From JBOGIG01 sp050742455 (GTDB lineage Bacteria > Actinomycetota > Acidimicrobiia > Acidimicrobiales > JBOGIG01): DNA of 20,753 nucleotides. Under the pieces are notes generated by a model that saw nothing but the letters and a program-made list of their open reading frames with translations, ran no database searches and had not been told where the DNA came from. Both the position numbers and the translations under genes were made by a program. The stretch covers positions 1 through 20,753 of the forward strand of contig JBOGIG010000108.1 of the NCBI GenBank assembly GCA_050742455.1. The letters run 5' to 3'. Position 1 is the first letter of the stretch, and each line of letters opens with the position of its first letter. This document shows positions 14,441 through 20,753 of the stretch, in pieces.

Positions 14441-15611
14441 GGAGTCCAACCCACAGCTCGATGTTTCCGACCTGGCTCGCCACATGGGCGTCCCCATGGA
14501 ACCAGGCGAGCTCAAGGATCCGGTGACGGCCGGCGACGTGCGCCGCTGGGTACAGGCCATGCACTATCCCAATCCCTTGCATTACGACGAGACGTGGGCC
14601 GGTCAAAGCCGGTTCGCCACCCTGGTCGCCCCCCAATCCTTCACGGTGGCCACCGACACCAGCCACGGCTGTTCGCCCGCCCAGGTGGGCCGCATCCCCA
14701 ACTCACATCTGATATTCGGGGGTGACGAATGGTGGTTCTTCGGCCCCCGCATCGTGCCCGGCGACCATCTGGTGTGTCACCGCATGCCCTACGACTACAA
14801 GGTGTCGGACACCAAGTTTGCCGGACCCACCTGTTTCCAACGGGGCGATACTCTCTACATCAATCAAAAGGGCGAAAGGGTGGCCCAGCAGCGTTCCACC
14901 TCCATCCGCTACCAAGTACGCCAGGCCAAGGACAACCAGCTGTTCTCCCAGCCCGTCGAGCCAACCTGGTCCGACGAGCAACTCCTCGAGATGGAAGAGG
15001 TCAAGCTGGGTTTCATCAATCAGATCCAGGAGCTGGCCCACGCCAAGCGGCTCTTCACATCGGTCAGCGTCGGCGACCAGTTGGCCCCGACCGTGCTGGG
15101 TCCGCATTCGCTGGCCAGCTTCACCACCGAGTGGCGGGCATACCCCATGACCACTTGGGGGGCCATGCGCAAGGGTCCCACCACGGTACGAGCCGAGGAG
15201 CTGGGCTATACCAAGGAGATGGCGGGCTTTGAAGGGGACCGCCGCATGGAACGGACCAACCCGGAGCTGACCGACGGGGCCTACTACGGCCCCTCCCGGG
15301 GCCATCTTCAGCCCCGGTGGGCCCAGCACGTGGGCATGCCCCGGGGCTACGGCTACGGGGCCTCCATGGGAGCGTGGATTCTCGACTTCGTGGCCGCCTG
15401 GGCCGGAGAGTGGGGCTGGATAACCCACTGCGATGCCCAGTACCGCAATCCGGCCTTCACCGGCGACGCCACCTTCATCGACGGAGAGGTCATCGACACC
15501 AGAGTGGAACGCAAGCGACGCCATGTCGTGGTGATACAGGTCAACCTGGCCAATCAGGATGGGACGGTAATGGCCAAAGGTACGCTGGATGTGGAACTGC
15601 CCCATGAGTGA
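14427..15611 (+). CDS. FAS1-like/MaoC-type double-hotdog dehydratase-like protein
   Basis: The start at ATG 14427 is supported by AGGAG six bases upstream, inside the ligase end (14-base overlap). The 394-residue protein contains two hotdog halves, as in MaoC/FAS1-like hydratases that add water to enoyl-CoAs. In the first, AMHYPNPLHYDETWAGQSRFATLVAPQSF (44-72) matches the hydratase-2 region, but the catalytic Asp of GDxNPLH is replaced (HYPNPLH); the His is kept. The second contains GMPRGYGYGASMGAWILDF (303-321) and FTGDATFIDGEVIDTR (344-359), also without the standard His. The family is widespread in actinobacterial lipid and steroid gene clusters and is rarely characterised. It may be a hydratase with altered chemistry, or a thioesterase or binding protein. 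It overlaps the P450 by 8 bases. Confidence 0.8.
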   Translation: MAVVEESNPQLDVSDLARHMGVPMEPGELKDPVTAGDVRRWVQAMHYPNPLHYDETWAGQSRFATLVAPQSFTVATDTSHGCSPAQVGRIPNSHLIFGGDEWWFFGPRIVPGDHLVCHRMPYDYKVSDTKFAGPTCFQRGDTLYINQKGERVAQQRSTSIRYQVRQAKDNQLFSQPVEPTWSDEQLLEMEEVKLGFINQIQELAHAKRLFTSVSVGDQLAPTVLGPHSLASFTTEWRAYPMTTWGAMRKGPTTVRAEELGYTKEMAGFEGDRRMERTNPELTDGAYYGPSRGHLQPRWAQHVGMPRGYGYGASMGAWILDFVAAWAGEWGWITHCDAQYRNPAFTGDATFIDGEVIDTRVERKRRHVVVIQVNLANQDGTVMAKGTLDVELPHE

Positions 15612-16905
15612 GGTGCCGGAGTCGGGGCCGACCACCAGTGAGTCCCCTGGACCAGACCAGTACCCGATGGTCGACTTCGATCACCACTCCGAGGACTTTC
15701 ACTCCAATCGAAGGGCGAAGTGGGCCGATATGGGGACGAAATGCCCGGTGGCCTACAACCCGCGCTACGGAGGATTCTGGGTGGTGAGCGGTTATCAGGA
15801 GGTGGCCAAGGTGTCCCGGGACAGCGACACCTTCTCCAGCCGCTTCGAGCCCGAGCCGGTCGATGGCATCCAGTACCTCGGCATCACCGGCATTCCCCGG
15901 GTCCGGGGTATCCCTCCGGCCGGCATAGCCGAGGTGGAGGGACCCATCCATCAGGTTCTGAGAAGGGTCATGAACCCATTCATGCTTCCCCCCGCGGTCG
16001 AAGCCCTCCGTCCCTTCATGGATGACGTGGCCGGTTGGTTCCTGGACCAAAAGATCGCCGAGGGCCACATGGACCTGGTGTTGGATCTGGCCAACCCGGT
16101 TCCGGCCATCCTGACCATGAAGCTCATCGGCCTGCCCTGTGACAATTGGCAGCGCTACGCCGAGCTGTTCCATGCCACGGTGGCCTACCGGCCCGGCACC
16201 CCCGAACACCGCCACGCCCTGTCCCTGGTTTCGGCCATGGTGGAGGAGTTCGTGGACGAGGCCGCGGCCCGCCGGCGAGCCCCGCGCCAGGACCTGTTGA
16301 CCAGCCTGGTGGAAATGGAGGTCGAGGGGCGCCCCCTCAGCGATGACGAGATCAGCGCAGTGCTGTGGAACCTGGTGGGGGGCGGGCTGGACACCACCAC
16401 GTCGTTGACCTCACTGTCCCTCTTCTACTTGGATGAGCACCCCGACTTGCGCCGTCAACTGATCCAACGCCCCGACCTGATGACGGCGGCCACCGAGGAA
16501 TTCCTGCGCTATTTCTCGGTCAATGAGACCCTGACCCGAACCTGCACCCGGGACGTCGAGCTTGGGGGCCGGCACATCGAGAAGGGCCAGTACGTGATGC
16601 TGAGCTGGCTGGCCGCCAACCTGGACGAGTCCGAGTTCGATCGGTCCGATCAGGTGGTGCTGGACCGGGCCCCCAACCGGCACCTGGCCTTTGGAGTCGG
16701 TCCGCACCGTTGCATCGGCATGCACTTGGCCCGCACCATGTTCCAGGTGCTGTTGAGCCAGGTCCTGGCTCGGATCCCCGAGTACCGCATCGATCGAGAG
16801 GCGACCCGCTTCTACCAGGGCAACCCGGAGCTGGCCGGCGTGGTGACCATGCCGGCCCAATTCGAACCGGGCAAGCGATCGGGACCGGATCGGAAGCCAT
16901 TTTGA
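15604..16905 (+). CDS. Cytochrome P450
   Basis: This 433-residue soluble bacterial P450 should hydroxylate or further oxidise an organic substrate using electrons from a ferredoxin/reductase pair that is not in this window. The heme loop is FGVGPHRCIG with Cys370 as thiolate ligand; the I-helix oxygen-activation motif GGGLDTTTS covers 259-267; the K-helix ExxR is Glu299-Arg302 (EFLR); HQVLRR (116-121) is the C-helix heme-propionate contact. The N-terminus has no membrane anchor. ATG 15604 lies inside the end of the preceding gene, so translation is coupled. In the operon context it may act on the same acid or its hydrocarbon precursor, for example terminal or ring oxidation; the CYP family cannot be assigned by eye. 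Confidence 0.95.
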   Translation: MSEVPESGPTTSESPGPDQYPMVDFDHHSEDFHSNRRAKWADMGTKCPVAYNPRYGGFWVVSGYQEVAKVSRDSDTFSSRFEPEPVDGIQYLGITGIPRVRGIPPAGIAEVEGPIHQVLRRVMNPFMLPPAVEALRPFMDDVAGWFLDQKIAEGHMDLVLDLANPVPAILTMKLIGLPCDNWQRYAELFHATVAYRPGTPEHRHALSLVSAMVEEFVDEAAARRRAPRQDLLTSLVEMEVEGRPLSDDEISAVLWNLVGGGLDTTTSLTSLSLFYLDEHPDLRRQLIQRPDLMTAATEEFLRYFSVNETLTRTCTRDVELGGRHIEKGQYVMLSWLAANLDESEFDRSDQVVLDRAPNRHLAFGVGPHRCIGMHLARTMFQVLLSQVLARIPEYRIDREATRFYQGNPELAGVVTMPAQFEPGKRSGPDRKPF

Positions 16906-16986
16906 CTGGCGGCCAAAATTGATCGGAAGCCTGATCTGGGCCCGGGCGGATTTTGCCCGCCGGGTGAGTCTGTCCGTCGGCCCGTG

Positions 16987-17835
16987 ATGAAGGTAGGCCT
17001 CAACCTGGGGGCGCTGAATCCGACCCAGTGGACCCCGGTTACCGTCGAGGCCGACCGGCTCGGGTTCGAGTCGGTATGGATGCCCGAGCACCTGGTCATT
17101 CCCCTGGCCGCCGAGGGGAGCCCATTCGCCGGGTCCGACCACCCGCCGGTGCCGGCCGATGTTCCCGTCTTCGACGTTTTCGCTTACTTGGGCTTCCTGG
17201 CCGGGCAGACGGAAAAGATCCGCTTTGGCACCTATGTTTACAATCTCGGGCTGCGCCATCCCTTCATCGCCGCCCGGGCCGTTGCCACCCTCGACGTGGT
17301 CTCCGGTGGGCGGGTCGAGTTCGGCGTCGGCGCCGGTTGGCTGGCCGCAGAATGGGAGGCCGTCGGGCTGGAATTCTCGTCCCGAGGCCGGCGCTTGGAC
17401 GAATGTCTGGAGGTGTGCCGGCGCCTATGGACCGATGCGGTGGTGGAACACCACGGGGAGTTCTTCGACTTCGGGCCGGTCATGTTCGAGCCCAAGCCTG
17501 TCCAACACCGACTACCCGTCCACATCGGGGGTGACGGGTCTGCCGCCCTGCGCCGGGCCGCCCTGTTGGGGGATGGATGGGTCCCCATGAACACACCACT
17601 GGAGGACATCCCCGCGCCCATCGCCCGTCTGGGGGAACTGCGACGGCAGGCAGGTTTGGGCGGGACCCCCGAAGTGACCGTGGGCGGTGAGGTCAATTCC
17701 ACTGCCGAACTGGACCGCTATGCCCAGGCCGGGGTGGACCGGCTCATCGTTCGGCCCTGGCGAAGGTCGGCGGACGCCATCGAATCCGTGCACCGCTTTG
17801 CCGAGGAGGTGCTCCACTCCTCGGAATCGGATTAG
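16987..17835 (+). CDS. LLM-class flavin/F420-dependent oxidoreductase
   Basis: A 282-residue luciferase-like monooxygenase-superfamily protein. Typical segments are the N-terminal MKVGLNLGAL strand, EADRLGFESVWMPEHLVIP (about 19-37), KIRFGTYVYNLGLRHPFIAARAVATLDVVSGGRVEFGVGAGW (78-119) and the phosphate-binding PVHIGGDGSAALRRAALLGDGW (177-198). This TIGR03619-like branch in actinobacteria is usually annotated as F420-dependent; use of FMN cannot be excluded. It could oxidise an alcohol, reduce an enone or imine, or oxygenate. ATG 16987 was preferred over the adjacent GTG 16984. It follows the P450 by 81 bases and ends the plus-strand run, facing the acylase gene. Confidence 0.92.
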   Translation: MKVGLNLGALNPTQWTPVTVEADRLGFESVWMPEHLVIPLAAEGSPFAGSDHPPVPADVPVFDVFAYLGFLAGQTEKIRFGTYVYNLGLRHPFIAARAVATLDVVSGGRVEFGVGAGWLAAEWEAVGLEFSSRGRRLDECLEVCRRLWTDAVVEHHGEFFDFGPVMFEPKPVQHRLPVHIGGDGSAALRRAALLGDGWVPMNTPLEDIPAPIARLGELRRQAGLGGTPEVTVGGEVNSTAELDRYAQAGVDRLIVRPWRRSADAIESVHRFAEEVLHSSESD

Positions 17836-17842
17836 CCCGATT
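17825..17842. terminator. Short hairpin at convergent gene ends
   Basis: AATCGG (17825-17830) pairs with CCGATT (17837-17842) over a 6-base loop that includes the stop of the LLM gene. The acylase gene on the other strand ends ten bases further on. The stem is short and lacks a T-tract, so a bidirectional terminator role is only possible. Confidence 0.3.
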
Positions 17843-17852
17843 GGCCCCGCGG

Positions 17853-20276
17853 TTAGCCCGCCTTCACCGTGATGGTGTGCGCACCGTGATCCTGGGCCAG
17901 TTGGGCGGCCGTATAAGCCAGAGGCACCCATTTTTTCTGCGAATACAACTTGGTCATGTTGGCGAACCAGGGAGATGTCGGATCGGTGGCCTGGGAGTAG
18001 GTGAGGATGCCCTGCGACACCGGTCCGCTCTTGGTCAGTTCTGTGGTCATGACCATCGAGGAACCGTCGTATACCTCTCCGTAGGGGGCGGCGCTGAGCG
18101 GTCCCCCCTGGCCATCGGCGGCATAGATGGCGTTAAAGCAACCGGTGTCGCACCCGGGGATAGGGATCTTCACCCCGTTGCGGGTGGCGTGCTGGACCTG
18201 ACCGTAGGAGGCATTGAGCGCGATGTTGTTGGTCTCCAAGTTGACCACCGCATTGGCCAGCGCCGCGAGCGTGGTCGGACTCGTGACGTTGAGATGCGAA
18301 GGTGTCGTCAGCGGCTGAGCCGGATTGAATGAATCGGACCACAGCTTGCCCGAGGGGACGTAGGACGCCCATTCCGAAAAGAGCCACCCTCCGGCGGCAT
18401 CGAGGTTCCCGGTCTTGTCGTACCCCGATAGCACACCGCACGCCGCGCTCAGATCCACAACCTTGCCATTGGATGCCTTAGCCGTGGGAGTTGCCCGGCA
18501 CGCCCCCACCAGCGAATTCAAAACGAGTTGGGCCTGCAACGACTGATTGCTCTCCCACATGGCTTGAAGCGAGGCAACGGTGAACTTGGCCGGTCCAAAG
18601 CCGTCAGTGCCGGCCACCCGCTTGGCGATCATCTCGTTGCCCGAGCGGGTCCGGAGCCCTTGGACCGTGTCGATCTTTCCAATAATTGGCGAATAGGCCG
18701 GAAATGGCGCACTGGGGTTTGCCAACCAGTAGGAATCATTCGAATTTTCCACGTAGTCGGTTCGGATGGTGTGAGGCATATGGGACGCGTCGAAGATACC
18801 GGGCACCGGCGTTCCCGGGTCCGTGGCCCAGGCACACGAGGAACGCGAGCCGTCCAGGGTCACGACTCCAGCGACCGAGAAGACGAGTTGCGGCCCACCT
18901 GGTGGTATGCAGGCGGCGATCAGTGAAGAGGGAACGTTCGGAGTGTTGCCCACGTCTGCGTAGAGGGCATGACCGGTGTCATCCGCTGCGAGAGTGTTGA
19001 AGGTCGGGATGGCCAGGTACTTGGATTCGACGGCCAGGAGGCCCTGAACCGAAGTGGCCTGACCCATCCGCAGGTACTGATTGGCCGCTCGGAAGCTGTC
19101 GTTGGCCATGGAATCATCCACCGCATAGGCGGTCGAGTCGGTCCAGTGGTAGCCCGCTTGAGGCACGTCCACGACCGGGCCCCAGCGGGTTGTATAGAAC
19201 GTATGGTCCACAACTCCCGATCCCGTATCGACCTTTACCTTTACCTGGCCCATCTTGTGGGCCTGGCCATCCACGTAGTAGCTGGTTGGATCGCCGGGAA
19301 CCAACTTGAGTTGGTAGAAGGTGAAGCGGAAACTGGTCGAGACCGTGTGGGTCCAGGCCATGTGTTGGTTGAATCCGATACCGATTAGTGGGAACCCCTC
19401 CAGCGTGCCGCCCTCCACGTTGTACTGGCCGGGAACGGTGAGCTGTGCCATCCAGAACCGCTCGGTTCCCCTCCACGGAAAGTGTGGGTTGGCCAGGACC
19501 ATTCCGTCACCGGCGGCGGTGTCCTTGGAGCCAATGCCGATCCCATTCGAGCCGAGCTTGTCGTTGCCACTTGACCCGAAGTCGGCCAACAGGGCGGCCT
19601 GATTCGGCGTGCCGATCTCGGCCAAGGGCTTGGTCGTGGCCGGCGAGGTGGTCGAGGGCGAGGTCGAGGGGACCGGTGGCTTGGCATTGACCTCCGACGA
19701 AACGAACTGTGCACTCGACGCTTCCGTGACGATCTGATATCCCCGCAGGAACATGTCGTTTAGGTCGATGGGTCGAATCCAGGCCTTGCCCTCACACGCC
19801 GGGTCCTTGAGCTGGCCCGACTTCAAATACGAGTTGTACCCGGCGACGAACCCGCTGTAAACGGCCAGGACCTGGGGCAGGGGACCCAGCGGTGGTGCCT
19901 GGCGAATCTGGTTTTTCAGCATGTTGCTGGCCTTCACCGACTGCCAGAACAGATCCGAGTTCAGATTGGTGTTGTTGGTGCCGGCCGAATAGTTCAGACT
20001 CAGGCCTTTGGGACCGAAGTACTTTGACCTTTCCCCATTGACGGTGACAAAGTCCTGGGCCAGGGTGCAGAAGTTGTCCCGCGAGAAGGCCAAACCCTCG
20101 CCGTAGCCGAGGGCATGAAAGTTGGCGGCGGTGATGTGGGGAATGCCGGCGCTGTCGCGGGTAATCGTGACACTGTCGGCGTGTTTGACGGCCCCAGGAT
20201 TGGAAGAGCATCCGGCCAGTGCGGCCGCCATTATCCCTACCGCCAGCAGAACCCTGCCCTTGGAAATGTTAATCAC
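17853..20276 (-). CDS. Penicillin/AHL-acylase-type Ntn hydrolase, lipoprotein
   Basis: The 807-residue precursor starts at GTG 20276. It begins with a lipoprotein signal: basic MINISKGR, hydrophobic core, lipobox LAGC with Cys23 as lipidation site, so the enzyme is exported and membrane-anchored. The alpha-chain matches aculeacin A acylase/PvdQ relatives (TRDSAGIPHITAANFHALGYGEGLAFSRDNFC, VNGERSKYFG). Autoprocessing should occur between Gly242 and Ser243 (LGSNGIGIGS), exposing Ser243 as N-terminal nucleophile of a beta-chain of about 565 residues; ANPHFPW with His265 follows as in the family. Just before the cleavage site is a Pro/Ser/Thr-rich linker (200-217). It would hydrolyse an amide-linked acyl chain (lipopeptide, N-acyl homoserine lactone or other N-acyl compound). 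The gene is visibly less G+C-rich than its neighbours. Confidence 0.92.
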   Translation of the reverse strand: MINISKGRVLLAVGIMAAALAGCSSNPGAVKHADSVTITRDSAGIPHITAANFHALGYGEGLAFSRDNFCTLAQDFVTVNGERSKYFGPKGLSLNYSAGTNNTNLNSDLFWQSVKASNMLKNQIRQAPPLGPLPQVLAVYSGFVAGYNSYLKSGQLKDPACEGKAWIRPIDLNDMFLRGYQIVTEASSAQFVSSEVNAKPPVPSTSPSTTSPATTKPLAEIGTPNQAALLADFGSSGNDKLGSNGIGIGSKDTAAGDGMVLANPHFPWRGTERFWMAQLTVPGQYNVEGGTLEGFPLIGIGFNQHMAWTHTVSTSFRFTFYQLKLVPGDPTSYYVDGQAHKMGQVKVKVDTGSGVVDHTFYTTRWGPVVDVPQAGYHWTDSTAYAVDDSMANDSFRAANQYLRMGQATSVQGLLAVESKYLAIPTFNTLAADDTGHALYADVGNTPNVPSSLIAACIPPGGPQLVFSVAGVVTLDGSRSSCAWATDPGTPVPGIFDASHMPHTIRTDYVENSNDSYWLANPSAPFPAYSPIIGKIDTVQGLRTRSGNEMIAKRVAGTDGFGPAKFTVASLQAMWESNQSLQAQLVLNSLVGACRATPTAKASNGKVVDLSAACGVLSGYDKTGNLDAAGGWLFSEWASYVPSGKLWSDSFNPAQPLTTPSHLNVTSPTTLAALANAVVNLETNNIALNASYGQVQHATRNGVKIPIPGCDTGCFNAIYAADGQGGPLSAAPYGEVYDGSSMVMTTELTKSGPVSQGILTYSQATDPTSPWFANMTKLYSQKKWVPLAYTAAQLAQDHGAHTITVKAG

Positions 20277-20281
20277 CCACG

Positions 20282-20293
20282 GAGGGTACCCTC
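20282..20293. promoter_or_regulatory. Perfect 12-bp palindrome upstream of acylase
   Basis: GAGGGTACCCTC is a gap-free palindrome in the 81-base divergent gap, six bases from the acylase GTG start. On the acylase strand it contains TACCCT, which is placed like a -10 element for a nearly leaderless mRNA, so a protein bound here would block acylase transcription. Operator function is inferred from position only. Confidence 0.4.
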
Positions 20294-20308
20294 ATGCAGG
20301 AGAGCCGT

Positions 20309-20314
20309 TACAAT
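20309..20314 (+). promoter_or_regulatory. Possible -10 element for the DUF35 gene
   Basis: TACAAT differs from TATAAT at one base and stands in the divergent gap about 44 bases before the GTG start of the DUF35 gene. No good -35 hexamer is visible 16-18 bases upstream. Confidence 0.35.
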
Positions 20315-20357
20315 TCTTGGACCATGGTGCCATCGAGCGGGGCGGGGTTTGGTACCG

Positions 20358-20753
20358 GTGGATAGCCCGTTCCGGGTCCTGCCCCACTTGGACGTCGACA
20401 ACGAGTTCTTCTGGACGGCGGGGAAAAGTGGCGAGCTGCGTTTCCTGCGCTGTCGATCATGCGACTATTACATTCATCCTCCCGCGCCCATATGTCCCTT
20501 GTGTTTGAGTCGAGAGGTGGTGCCCCACCCGGTAAGCGGAAGAGCAACGCTGTTCTCGTTCACTGTGAACCACCAGAAGTGGTCTCCCGATATCGATGAA
20601 CCGTACGTGATCGCCCTGGTCCAGTTCCGAGAGCAGGATGATCTCCGCCTCACCACCAACCTGGTGGACATAGACCCGGCCGACGTTGAGATCGGGATGG
20701 ACCTACAGGTGGTGTTCGAAGACCATTACAATATATGGTTCCCGGTGTTTACG
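20358..20753 (+). CDS. Zn-ribbon/OB-fold (DUF35) protein, 3' truncated by window
   Basis: Translated by hand: the frame runs from GTG 20358 for 132 codons to the window end without a stop. An N-terminal helix (FRVLPHLDVDNEFFWTAGKSGELRFLRC) leads into a rubredoxin-like zinc ribbon with Cys32, Cys35, Cys46 and Cys49 (CRSC and CPLC), then an OB-fold (SGRATLFSFTVNHQKW, PYVIALVQF, TTNLVDIDPADVEIGMDLQVVF). This is the DUF35 family, normally about 140 residues, so little is missing. Such proteins bind acyl-CoA and partner with thiolase-fold enzymes, for example ChsH2-Ltp2 in steroid side-chain cleavage; a thiolase-like gene is expected just beyond the right edge. TTG 20349 is an alternative start. 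It is divergent from the acylase gene. Confidence 0.9.
   Translation, partial: MDSPFRVLPHLDVDNEFFWTAGKSGELRFLRCRSCDYYIHPPAPICPLCLSREVVPHPVSGRATLFSFTVNHQKWSPDIDEPYVIALVQFREQDDLRLTTNLVDIDPADVEIGMDLQVVFEDHYNIWFPVFT

Noticed and set aside
20324..20362. ATG 20324 as start of the DUF35 gene.
   Set aside because: It is out of frame with the Zn-ribbon and meets TAG at 20363-20365 after 13 codons.

Overview
The window looks like chromosomal DNA of a high-G+C Gram-positive bacterium (Actinomycetota; possibly an uncultured Acidimicrobiia-type lineage). The reasons are strong G/C third-position bias, GTG starts, heteromeric/fused FadE-type acyl-CoA dehydrogenases, several FadD-type ligases, a MaoC/FAS1-like double-hotdog protein, a P450, an LLM (F420-type) flavoenzyme and a DUF35 Zn-ribbon/OB-fold protein. 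Taxonomy is inferred from gene content only. No RNA gene, IS element, CRISPR or phage gene was seen. Coding density is very high, with no gap over 200 bases.

Layout. (1) Positions 1-3320, minus strand: a tight operon read right to left: D-2-hydroxyacid dehydrogenase, class II aldolase (GTGA overlap), enoyl-CoA hydratase, and a thiolase-like protein cut by the window edge. (2) Positions 3345-8767, plus strand, head-to-head with (1): FGGY sugar kinase, a 740-residue fused double acyl-CoA dehydrogenase, an acyl-CoA ligase. A 7-bp-arm palindrome sits in the 24-bp divergent gap. (3) Positions 8801-10345, minus strand: a lone FadD-like ligase facing the previous ligase across a hairpin. (4) Positions 10517-17835, plus strand: split acyl-CoA dehydrogenase pair, ligase, MaoC/FAS1-like protein, cytochrome P450, LLM oxidoreductase; mostly overlapping genes. 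(5) Positions 17853-20276, minus strand: a lipoprotein penicillin/AHL-acylase-type Ntn hydrolase. (6) Positions 20358-20753, plus strand: DUF35 protein cut by the right edge.

How they may work together (inference): the set is that of a catabolic locus for a carboxylic acid with a bulky or branched side chain (steroid-, terpenoid- or lipid-like). The secreted acylase could release an acid from an amide, the P450 and LLM enzyme could oxidise it, three ligases could make CoA esters, two FadE systems could dehydrogenate them, the MaoC-like and crotonase proteins could hydrate, and thiolase-like/DUF35 proteins could cleave by thiolysis or retro-aldol. The kinase/aldolase/hydroxyacid dehydrogenase trio would handle a small hydroxylated product or belong to a separate sugar-acid pathway. 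No substrate can be named from the sequence.

The most unusual structural signal is that all three short spacers in the dehydrogenase/ligase runs (64, 64 and 52 bases) are spanned exactly by a tiny open frame. Each overlaps the upstream stop by 4 bases and the downstream start by 4 bases, so every junction from kinase to ligase and from the split dehydrogenase to the P450 is translationally linked.
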